64,000 nt of DNA from Bedellia somnulentella. Lineage: Eukaryota; Arthropoda; Insecta; Lepidoptera; Bedelliidae. The stretch covers positions 10,850,001 to 10,914,000 of the forward strand of contig OY755171.1 in assembly GCA_963576735.1 (NCBI GenBank), written 5' to 3'. Shown here piece by piece: positions 1 through 8,642 of the stretch. A model generated the notes under the pieces. The model was not told the DNA's origin. It was given only the letters and a program-made list of their open reading frames with translations, and did no database searches. Every line of letters begins with the position of its first letter. The first letter of the stretch is position 1. Position numbers and translations under genes: made by a program.

Positions 1-2219
1 GCATTTTTTAAGTTTTCAAAAGCTAACTGTTGTTCATGGTGCCAATCAAATGCAACATTCTTTTTGAGTAGATTTGTAAGAGGTTTTGCAATTTTAGAGA
101 GATCTGGAATGAAACGGCGATAATACGAGACTAATCCTAAGAAGGACTTAACATCTTTAGGACATTTGGGAATTGGAAAAGACTTAACTGCTTCGGTTTT
201 CTGTGGATTAGGCTGAACACCCTTGTCTGTAATGACATGGCCTAAGTAAGAAACTTCTTTACGAAGGAACTCGCATTTATCGGGTTGGAGCTTTAGTTGG
301 AAGTGCCTGAGTCTGTCAAAGATATTGGAAAGATTATTTATGTGAGTTTCTAAGTCATATGAGTATATTACTATGTCATCTAAATAGACAAAACATTGAA
401 CGCCTTGTAGACCAGAGAGAGCTGAATTCATTAATCTTTGAAAGGTTGCTGGGGCGTTTTTGAGACCAAATGGCATGCGTGTAAATTCGAAATGGCCCTG
501 AGGGACTGAAAAAGCGGTTTTCGGAGCGTCTTTATCTGCCATCTTTATTTGGTGAAAGCCTGATGCTAGATCTAATGTGCTAAAGTATTTACATTTCCCC
601 AGTTGATCGAGGATTTCGGAAATGTTTGGAATTGGATATGAATCTCCAATGGTTAAGTCATTTAATTTGCGGTAGTCTATGACTACACGCCACTTACGTT
701 GTCCAGAGGCATCAATTTTCTTTGGGACTACCCAGATTGGGGACGACCAGGGTGAAATAGAAGGTCTAATGATACCATCCTTTAACATTTTATCTAATTG
801 ACGTTGAACTTCTTGTTTATGGATTTCTGGAAATCTATAGGTCTTGGTATTAATCGGAATAGAGGATGTTGTGGGAATCTCGTGTTGAATGGCATTAGTA
901 CAAGTCAATTTATCATTAGGAAGTTGAAAAATGACAGAATATGTGGAACAGAGGTCATAGAGAGCATTGCATTCCTCAGAATTTAGATGAGAAACACGTA
1001 GAAGATCTATTACTTCTCTAGTTCTATCAATAGCACTTAAAGATTTTTGATGAGAATAAGATGTATGAAATATTTCACAAGAAGAAGATTCTGGAAATGG
1101 AATGATATTTAATTTTAGGTCAGAGTTAATTTGTATCGGAGATTCGGAAGTATTTAAAACAGAAATATTTATTCGGGAATTAGGTTTTACTTTAACAATG
1201 CATTTTGCAATCAATAGAGAGTTGATAGGGTTTTGGTCTACGATTAATCCCTCTTTTATTTCAGGATTATCGATAGAACATTCAATAACCATTTCTGATC
1301 GAGGGGGAATAGTATAAGCTGGTTTAGTATATTGAAGAGTAATTCTATTGTTATTAATTAGAATAAGGTGTTCATTATAATCAATTTTACACTTTAAAGT
1401 GGAAAGGAAATCGTTACCTATAATGCCGTCGTAAGGAAAATTAAGAAACGGAGAGATATGGAAAGGATGATCAAAATATTCAGAACTCAGACTTATAATT
1501 CCTAGAGATTCTATAGGATTTTCTGATCCTAAACCACTAAAAGATATGATTTTATTTGATACATCTGGCATTTTTTCAATAGAAGTTATTTGAATGAGAC
1601 TCACAGCTGCGCCACTGTCTATTAAGATTTTCAATGGTTTAGAAGCAATGTCAGTATTTATTTCTATAAAAGGTAAGTGCTTTTTAGATGGATTAGTAAA
1701 GATATTGTATGTTTCAAATGGGTTAATTTTGTTATCAAATTCAGAAATGGAAGTTTTATTGACCTTTTCAGGTGCGGATATAGTAGGTTGATTGACCTCT
1801 TCGGGTATCGAAATAGTAGAATTATCGACCTTAGTAGGTACGGAAATAGTAGATTGATTGACCTTTTCAGGTATCGAAATAGTAGAATTATTGACCTTAA
1901 CAGGCACGGAAATAGTAGGTTGATTGACCTTTTCAGGTATCGAAATAGTAGAATTATCGACCTTAGTAGGTACGGAAATAGTAGGTTGATTGACCTTTTC
2001 AGGTATCGAAATAGTAGAATTATTGACCTTGGTAGGTACGGAAATAGTAGGTTGATTGACCTTTTCAGGTATCGAAATAGTAGAATGATTGACCTCAGCA
2101 GGTACGGAAATAGTATTTTTTTTACATTTTAATTTATCGAAACAATCATGAAGCGGATATTTTGGAATTTGGGTAACCGTATCGTTTTTCAATACTAATT
2201 TCCCGGCACGATACTTGAG
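1..2219 (-). CDS. pol: Ty3/gypsy retrotransposon Pol (protease, reverse transcriptase, start of RNase H linker), cut by window edge
   Basis: This is the polyprotein of an LTR retrotransposon, read on the minus strand in the -1 frame relative to gag. In order it carries an 11-residue repeat array (1758-2117), an aspartic protease with the motif DSGA (about 1608-1619), and a reverse transcriptase. The RT opens with a typical gypsy FPEIHKQ...GIIRP stretch (about 760-845) and has the catalytic YLDD (about 375-386). The frame is still open at base 1, where FDWHHEQQLAFENLK is the linker that normally precedes RNase H. RNase H, integrase and the 3' LTR would lie left of the window. The frame opens at least by 2219, overlapping the gag end, so expression probably needs the slippery site at 2198-2204. 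I spot-checked the protease, RT and repeat regions and saw no stop. I did not check every codon. Confidence 0.85.
1758..2117 (-). repeat. 33-bp tandem repeat encoding 11-residue repeats in Pol
   Basis: About eleven 33-bp units are arranged head to tail. Two unit types alternate, giving a 66-bp higher-order period. In the Pol frame they read NSTISIPEKVN and QPTISVPVKVN with small changes. No unit carries a stop or frameshift, so the array is compatible with being translated. It sits between the gag/pol junction and the protease, where a linker is expected. The long open frame on the opposite strand here is a shadow of the repeat. Confidence 0.9.
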
Positions 2220-3073
2220 GGGAAATCTTCCTCGTTTAAATTTGTTTGAGGTTGATTTGCCTCTGAATGGATATGGTTAATAGGTCTATTACCCCTATTA
2301 GATGAATTTGGGAATCTACGGTTATTATACTGTCGTTTCCTACAAACGTCAATGGTGTGACCAATGTTTTTGCAGTAGCGACAAACAGGAGTTGTAGATG
2401 TGTGATCTTGATTAGGTCGTACAGCAATATTCATCCGGCGTTCTTGTTGGAATAATTGACGTTGAGGATTTGGGTTTTGATTGTAACTATTAGAAGAAGA
2501 TGAATTGCGTTTTATACAGTTAAGCATTATTTTTTCTTCCGACATAGCAAAATTGATCGCTTCATTTAAAGTGTCCGGGTCACGGCACCGAACTATAGTA
2601 GATAATTGGCTCTTAAGGCCACATACAAAAGTGTGCAATGCTAGGTCTTGCATTGCTGCGACGCGACCTGCCAATTCAGTTTTTTTCTTGGTAGGAATTG
2701 AAATATTTATTTCCGTTAAAAGTTTCGATAAGCAAGATTCCACCCGAAGTGCAAACTGGTTTACCGATTCACTGTTTAACTGTCTACATTCTTGTAAATC
2801 CAAGAGCAACGCGGCGTAATGTTTCTTTTCGCCGAATTGTAATTTTAAAAATTCCTCTAATTGAAACCAGGAGTCAAATTCTCGGATTGAGCACGCGCTT
2901 TCTGCACGTCCTTCTAATTGGCTCAATATGTATTTCAATAATATTTCTTGTTGTGAGGCTGAAGCAAGATTTATCGCGTTTCGGCAATTGTTTAGGAAAG
3001 CGGTTAGTTTTTCTCTATTGCCATCAAATTTGTTTATAAATTTAATTAAAATGTTTAGATCCATTTCGGACAT
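2195..3073 (-). CDS. gag: Ty3/gypsy retrotransposon Gag
   Basis: This 292-residue Gag starts at ATG 3073 (MSEMDLN) and ends at a TAG at 2195-2197. The N-terminal two thirds are a helical capsid-like region (...FLNNCRNAINLASASQ..., ...LTEINISIPTKKK...). The C-terminal part is basic and Asn/Arg-rich and contains one CCHC zinc knuckle, CRYCKNIGHTIDVC (C-x2-C-x4-H-x4-C), typical of nucleocapsid. The frame is intact, which suggests a fairly recent insertion. It lies downstream of the LTR/primer-binding region and directly upstream of pol in the element's direction. It overlaps the pol frame by about 25 bases. Confidence 0.88.
   Translation of the reverse strand: MSEMDLNILIKFINKFDGNREKLTAFLNNCRNAINLASASQQEILLKYILSQLEGRAESACSIREFDSWFQLEEFLKLQFGEKKHYAALLLDLQECRQLNSESVNQFALRVESCLSKLLTEINISIPTKKKTELAGRVAAMQDLALHTFVCGLKSQLSTIVRCRDPDTLNEAINFAMSEEKIMLNCIKRNSSSSNSYNQNPNPQRQLFQQERRMNIAVRPNQDHTSTTPVCRYCKNIGHTIDVCRKRQYNNRRFPNSSNRGNRPINHIHSEANQPQTNLNEEDFPSSIVPGN
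2198..2204 (-). other. -1 ribosomal frameshift slippery heptamer at gag/pol junction
   Basis: Read on the minus strand the sequence is G GGA AAT followed at once by the gag stop TAG. This fits the X XXY YYZ rule in the gag frame. A -1 slip gives GGG AAA TTA and enters the open pol frame, which continues through the repeat array and protease. The motif and frames are seen in the sequence. Use in vivo is inferred. Confidence 0.75.
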
Positions 3074-3416
3074 AATTATAGTAGGACTTATAAGTTATGT
3101 AAAAATAAAATTAAAATTTTAACAGAATATGGACACTTGGTATTTAACAGAATAGGTGCGCGACGAGAGTTAGTGTAAACAAAGATAAGGTATGAGCGGA
3201 TACGATTCTAGGAATAAGATACGGTTGTAGCGATGGTCTTGGATTGCGCCTAATAAAAATAGTTATGATAAATTGTTACGAAAATAATTACGACACGTAT
3301 ATGAAAAGGGTAAACAGTATGATAAAATTAGAACATGAAAATCGACACATATAAATTAAACATTTGAAGAAAACACTGCACTCAGCTACAATAATTCTGT
3401 AAAACACATATATCAG

Positions 3417-3620
3417 GAACACGGCGAATGGCGATAAAGTCAGATATTTATATAAATTGATTCGTAGAACTCGGCGATTGGCGATAGAGTCAGATTTCTA
3501 TATGAACTGACATATAGGAACTCGGCGATTGGCGATTACACTGGATATTGAAATGAATTCACTTACAGGAACACGGCGATTGTAAATGCAGGAAAACGGC
3601 GATTGGCGATTGTCTTACTG
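3417..3620 (-). repeat. About 51-bp direct repeats in the retrotransposon 5' leader
   Basis: On the plus strand, units starting GAACTCGGCGATTGGCGAT begin near 3417, 3467, 3518 and 3569, with a shorter one near 3592. They lie between gag and the primer binding site. They are untranslated and could hold packaging or internal-promoter signals, but nothing in the sequence proves a role. Confidence 0.75.
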
Positions 3621-3694
3621 GTCATTTCGCAACCAGCAGATGAGTTTCGAGTTTCTTCTAATTGGACCAGAGGCGATCCGAGGATTTTACAAAT

Positions 3695-3712
3695 CCCTTT
3701 GAGCTGCCACCA
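3695..3712 (-). other. tRNA primer binding site of the gypsy element
   Basis: On the minus strand TGGTGGCAGCTCAAAGGG begins one base after the LTR end (...AACA). A TGG start just inside the LTR is what a tRNA 3' CCA end would pair with. I do not assign the tRNA species. Confidence 0.65.
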
Positions 3713-3713
3713 A

Positions 3714-4010
3714 TGTTATAAAGGACTTCGACGGGCTTCTTTTAAAAAACACTTTTTGAATAGACACTAGATTTAATAAATGAAATCAAATGAAATAGTA
3801 ATTAACAAAATGAAATAGTAAAATGGAATTAGTAAAATGAGAAAAAAAAGGACTAGTGTTCTACTTGGATGTCAGATGTAAAGTGAAATAAATCCCGGCT
3901 TCTCGATAGAGAAGGCGGACTGAATTATGATTACTGAATTATTGTAGGTATATGCTGACTAAACACTTTAGTATACAGATGCTCATACTATAACAGTACG
4001 AGCAAGCGGA
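3714..4010 (-). repeat. 5' LTR of the gypsy element (outer boundary uncertain)
   Basis: The inner edge is clear: plus strand TGTTATAAAGG at 3714, giving ...CA on the element strand next to the primer binding site. The outer edge cannot be fixed because the partner LTR lies outside the window. 4010 is a guess near a run of CA dinucleotides, before SINE sequence begins at about 4050. A polyadenylation-like AATAAA occurs near 3889. Confidence 0.5.
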
Positions 4011-4050
4011 ACAGCAAGAGTTTGTTGATACCGTGAAGTTGAGCGCGTTG

Positions 4051-4153
4051 AGTTTCCCCACTTAACTTCCAAAAGTGGCTGAGGAATTTCTTATTCTTTA
4101 GTTCTGGCTACCCCTTTTTGGAATTTATAGCCGTGAGTATAAGTATGTATGTA
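4051..4153 (+). mobile_element. SINE A copy, 5'-truncated
   Basis: This holds the 3' part of the dispersed SINE A family: CTTCCAAAAGTGGCTGAGGA, then CTGGCTACCCC, then TTTATAGCCGTGAGTAT and a GTATGTATGT tail. A full unit is about 245 bp (compare 21872-22117 and 55411-55668). It starts GCTGTGTAGTGTCGGCTTAG, and no clear tRNA A and B boxes are visible in its head. Confidence 0.75.
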
Positions 4154-4182
4154 CCCATCACCAAAAATTTTTGCTCTACACA

Positions 4183-4297
4183 CTCTTATCCCCAAGAAAT
4201 TTCTCAGCCACTTCCAAAAGTGGCTGAGAAATTTCTTGTTCCAAAGCTTTGGTCATCCTATCTAGGGATTTATAGCCGTGAGTATATGCATGTATGT
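4183..4297 (+). mobile_element. SINE A copy with inverted 5' piece
   Basis: A second SINE A tail lies 30 bp after the first. Its start is fused to an inverted piece of the same sequence, making a perfect 20-bp stem with a 4-base loop at 4194-4237 around CCACTTCCAAAAGTGG. Confidence 0.7.
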
Positions 4298-4397
4298 TCT
4301 TCTATTAAATATGTTTTTAAATTCAAATTCGCTACCTCCAGCCTTTACAGTTATTTTATTGCATTATTTGTTTTATTACACAACAGTGAAACAGTGA

Positions 4398-4480
4398 TAG
4401 CTCATTAAGAGAACCACCACTTTTCATACAGAAGACGCGAGTTCAAATCCTGAGCCAGACCTACACTAATCTTGTCTTAG
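4398..4480 (+). mobile_element. tRNA-like SINE head fragment
   Basis: An A-box-like TAGCTCATTAAG and a B-box-like GAGTTCAAATCC are spaced roughly as in a tRNA-derived SINE. Only the head is recognisable. A functional tRNA is unlikely because the stems do not close. Confidence 0.35.
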
Positions 4481-4512
4481 TCTTGTAAAGTTATATTGAT
4501 ATACATATAATC

Positions 4513-4640
4513 ACACTGTTAGTTCCCATTGGGGTCGGCAGAGACTATCGAAAGCCACTTTGTACAAACCTCAATAGCTCCGTTTACATCCATAAATTTT
4601 TTCATACATGTACTCTCATGTGTTGATAATTCATCAAGAT
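4513..4640 (-). mobile_element. RTE-like LINE 3' end fragment
   Basis: On the minus strand it reads through the degraded ORF end and then a CTCTGCCGACCCCAATGGGA tail. The same sequence is better preserved at 49787-50480. Heavily decayed, with no open frame. Confidence 0.6.
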
Positions 4641-4711
4641 TCTTAACGGTGAAAAAATGTGAGGAAATATTCATTGACATATTCCGAAGAGTTGCACAAC
4701 TTAAATGGCAA

Positions 4712-4990
4712 TAAGCAGGGCACATTGCACGCAGAACCCACGGCCGTTAGAACTCAAAAGTTCAGGAGTATAGGCCACGTACCAGACGACGCAGAGTAGG
4801 TAGGCCTCCGACAAGGTGAACCGACGACGACTTGGGCTCGAAGAGACGCGACCACGTACCGGACTGAGACTAAGTAGTGTAAGTAGGCCTTCGGCGGCTT
4901 TGTCAAGATCGCGGAAAGCCGATACGGATGAGGACATCATAGGACCGATCAGGTCGTTGCAGTGGCCTATATCATGGTATGCGGACAAAT
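4712..4990 (+). mobile_element. 3' end fragment of a second RTE-like LINE
   Basis: Reading plus, decayed coding sequence resembles the common RTE-like C-terminus (NPRPLELKSSGV, then CQDRGKPIRMRT, then DRSGRCSGL). This differs from the family with the TCTGCCTACCCC tail. It has several stops and frameshifts. The assignment rests on remembered family features and is tentative. Confidence 0.5.
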
Positions 4991-5599
4991 TGCACACAAA
5001 AAAAAGTTTTCTAATATTATTTTCATTACAAGTGTGTTTTGAAAATGGTCGTATGATGCAATTAGTCATTACAGCGCAAGTTTTCTTTATTACTACCTTG
5101 GATGTAATGTCTAACTACTCTAACTTTGCTTACTTGCATTATAAATTATAATGTACTCTTCACTTGACGATTTTCGACGCAAATTTTCGATCTATCGTAC
5201 CGATACATACCACACAGGGTTGTAGTAAGACGGCATTGAATCCATCTCCCATCATACTACCAGCCCCCATAGCAGTTTTACCCGATATATATTAACTACC
5301 CGGATTACTACAAGTAGGAAGATCAGTAGTAAGACGAGCAATTACTTAAGGTTAAAATAAAATAACTACTTTTTATTTAGGGATTCATTTGCGTTTTCAT
5401 GTGAGTGGATTTTTTTGTCAAGGTTAATACAATAGAACAACACTTTATTGCACATCAAAAAAGGAAACACAAATTCAATAACAAAAGTAAGTACAATATG
5501 GCGGTCTTATCACTAAAATCTCTTCCAGACAACATTTGAATGGAAAGATCACTAAATTACATTAATGTGAGATATATGTGCAACAATATGATGAAAACT

Positions 5600-6010
5600 A
5601 AGGAAGTAAATCCAAGAAATTCCGACGGGAACGGGAATTTTGAGAAATTGAAATTTGTATGAAACTTCAGCAATTTCGATTGTATCAGGTTGAAGTTTTG
5701 TTTAAAGACTCCTCAACATATATTAAGCTACATCACAAAAGGATTACCAGAAATTCTGATGGGAATAAAAGATGAATAAAGGAAAGAAATTTTTCTTTCC
5801 TTTTTTCATCTTTTATTTATTAGTAATAATCCCCACATGAGGTTTTCATGTCAAAAACATTCAAATTCTGACGGGAAATTGAAGGTACTATAAAACTTTC
5901 GCATATTCAATTCCGTCAGTTTGAAATTTGGTATAAAGACTCCTCAACAGATATAAATGTAAAGTGCAAAAGGATTACCAGAAATTCTTGCGGGAACAGA
6001 AATAACAGGA
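5600..6010. repeat. Two diverged direct repeats split by a SINE-tail fragment
   Basis: Both copies start near AAATTC(C/T)GACGGGAA (5605 and 5863), share AAAGACTCCTCAACA and end with CAAAAGGATTACCAGAAATTC. Between them (5775-5865) lies the same TTTATTTATTAGTAATAATC piece seen at 61125-61165. There is no coding potential. 5160-5600 shows nothing else recognisable. Confidence 0.55.
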
Positions 6011-6159
6011 GAATAAAGAATACAAGAAACTTCTAAAACCTTCATTCCATCTATTTAACATATATGTATCAAATTGTTTATGTTATTGTAATTGCTAAAT
6101 CACTCAGATAAAGGGTTATGTATTAGGTTGTTGGTGGTGGTTGCGTTGCTTAGGTTGTC

Positions 6160-6712
6160 AAATAACTATTCCATGCGGACGAAGTCGCGGGCGAAGGCGA
6201 GTCTACATATATAGTTTTCTTCCACAAACTTAGTATACTCTCTATTCTAGGTACTCTTTATTCTATGTTTTCTTCATACGAGTATATGCACTTATTCTTC
6301 TTACTTCGGACGCCTGCTTTTATTTAGCTCATTCTACATTTAATAAATATATACGGACATATTATACACGGATCAAGTAAGCCCGAAACTAATTAACACT
6401 TGTATTATGGGTTACGGTTACTAACTCAACGATATATTTAATACTAGCTGACCCGACAGACTTCGTTCTGTCAAATTTGCTTATGACAAAGCTTAAGGCG
6501 TTTTTTTAATTAATTTAATAAAACCTCAAAAATTGTAGCCTATGTGTGTTATTCTGATGTATAAGCTATAGCCTATGTGTTATTCTGATGTATAAGCTAT
6601 ATTGTGGTAAAGTTTCATTCAAATCCATACAGTAGTTTTTACGTGAAAGAGTAACAAAGATCCATACATCCATACTTACAAACTTTCGCCTTTATAATAT
6701 TAATAGGATTGC
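6160..6712. mobile_element. CR1-like non-LTR retrotransposon end fragments
   Basis: At 6160-6210, on the minus strand, is the GCCCGCGACTTCGTCCGCAT motif. At 6445-6712, on plus, is the piece running from TAGCTGACCCGACAGACTTC to CTTTCGCCTTTATAATATTA. I recognise both as common lepidopteran retroposon ends. Clade naming is from memory and uncertain. Confidence 0.45.
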
Positions 6713-6790
6713 ATAACATAATACAAATAACACCCGAGGCTAAGAAACAATCATTTATACACTTTTTAAACTCTCGCGGTTTGTAGACAT

Positions 6791-6968
6791 TATATATAAT
6801 AATTATCGGGATTAACCAACGAACACTTTTAAAACCACTTACGTGAGTTACGTGAGTCAGCCCGTGACCACGGCACCAGTAGGTGTGCCGAAACGTCGGG
6901 CAAACATATCACGTATCTAAGTGGTTTTAAAAATGTTCGTTGGTTAATCCCGATTATTATTATATATA
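6791..6968. mobile_element. Foldback MITE, about 178 bp
   Basis: Inverted repeats of about 50 bp (left 6791-6841, right 6919-6968) share CGGGATTAACCAACGAACA. They enclose GTGACCACGGCACC...GTGCCGAAACGTCGGG. There is no ORF. The outer TATATATA may include the target site. Confidence 0.75.
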
Positions 6969-7049
6969 ACAATCATTTCATCTGCTCATCACATAACGGC
7001 TGACGACAGCCGTGGCCGAGAGGAATCTTAATGTGTCCTTCTCGGCCAT

Positions 7050-7345
7050 CATCCACGTTCTGACATTACATTACCATCCACTTTGGCTCTTCATATCTCT
7101 ATCGCTTCTGCTATACTTTCATCCGTACTCTATATATACCCAAACCAACTTAATATTCGTTGTACTATATTTTAACCAATATCATTTAACATCGCATCTT
7201 TCATAAATGACCATATGCCTTACTCGATCACAGAACCTAACATTTAATTTTTTTGGAGGGATCTCATCTCTACTGCGTGATCACACTGCGCTCATGCTTC
7301 TTCCGCCACACTCACACCCATCATCATATTCAACATTATTATTGA
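7050..7345 (-). mobile_element. RTE-like LINE fragment, decayed
   Basis: The minus-strand sequence aligns by eye with the ORF end at 49950-50250 (GAGATGAGATCCCTC..., GTTTGGGTATATATAG..., GAAGCATGAGCGCAG). It contains stops and frameshifts. Confidence 0.55.
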
Positions 7346-7346
7346 T

Positions 7347-7630
7347 GACTAGCTTTTTGCCCGCGACTACGTCCGCATGGACTATATTTTTTGCATCCGG
7401 TTTACATCCAAATACCAAAACACTTTCTTAAGTAATATTTATATTCCCGTGGGCTTTGTAATAGATATAAAGAACATTGAGGCTTTTTAAGTGATTGTTG
7501 GGCGATGCATTTGGAGACCCATTTGACTACCTTTTCCCATTAAACTTCCAAAAGTGGATAAAGCATTACTATCCCTGAAGCTGTGGCTACCCTGTTTTGG
7601 GGTTTATAGCCTTTAGTATATACTCATAAA
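7347..7630 (+). mobile_element. CR1-like fragment followed by SINE A copy
   Basis: 7347-7440 holds CTAGCTTTTTGCCCGCGACT, the head of a common lepidopteran retroposon. 7475-7630 is a diverged SINE A copy (TGGGCGATGC, AACTTCCAAAAGTGG, GTGGCTACCC, TTTATAGCC). 7640-8640 shows nothing I can assign. Confidence 0.5.
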
Positions 7631-8642
7631 TGATTGATAGCTGAATTTCAAACATTCCTTTTTGTAGGGTCTTCTTGTCTTAGTCTTGCCTTATATCAGT
7701 CAATCGCATCAAGTTTTAAATTTCTAGATACAGAAATGTATAAAATCTGAGTGAGTGAGTTCCAAAAACCATTTTTAATTGTTCATAAGAATCATGAAAC
7801 AAACCACGAAAAAACCCTAAATTTATCACGTTACGAGGGCGAAATAAATAATGCTTTTGCAATATTACCGCTTTCTCTGAGGAGGGTTCCAAAATATTTA
7901 AAGTTAGTTAGTAATATAAAAATTTAAAAACTGAATCTTTCAGATACCTAGCACGCTTCCTTTCCTCTTTTCTTACTCTTGCTTCCCTTAAATGTTAGCA
8001 GTACTACATTAACAAAAAAAATAAGATTGCCTGCCCAGCTAGCATGAGCGACCTTTTAACTAAATAACGCTTGGTATAAAACAGCTCTTTCGTACTAACA
8101 TAGTGTCGTATATTTTTAAATGAGATGAAATAAAATATATATGCGATAACAAAGAAATCAACATTTGAAACTATGTGAACATCATATGCAAAATTGTACA
8201 GAAGTATAAATATAATATATTTTTGTCTATGTTTAATTATTCTAACGATAGTCAAACTGAGTTACTGGTTTATGGTTGACGTGGAGTCCATTTATTATAA
8301 CTTTTGACTCAGGCCCAAAAAAGGCAAAAACATAATAATAAAGTAATATATTTGTTTACCTTTTTCTAAGTTAAGCATGACTCTACAAATGTACAATATT
8401 AGGTGAAGAGCCTTTTCTTGCAGCAACACTTATTGAATTTCAGTATTGTATGAAATTAATAAGAGATACTAGATTGAGGGTAAAAAAAAAAAATTCATGG
8501 TGGGTCTATCATTATTTATTATTTTGGATCATAAAGTTGTACTATACGATATATATACTATACAGTTATACAAGATATATGGATCTTAATTAATTTATGT
8601 TTATAACATGTTATTTAATAAACTTAACAAATTTGAGCTAAC

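Noticed and set aside
1677..2132. 151-codon plus-strand frame rich in RNSRIIDLFRYG repeats
   Set aside because: It is the antisense shadow of the 33-bp repeat. Gag, protease and RT all read on the minus strand and the repeat is in frame with them.
4701..5151. Overlapping 111- and 122-codon frames on both strands
   Set aside because: They fall on a decayed RTE-like LINE end and have no family features of their own.
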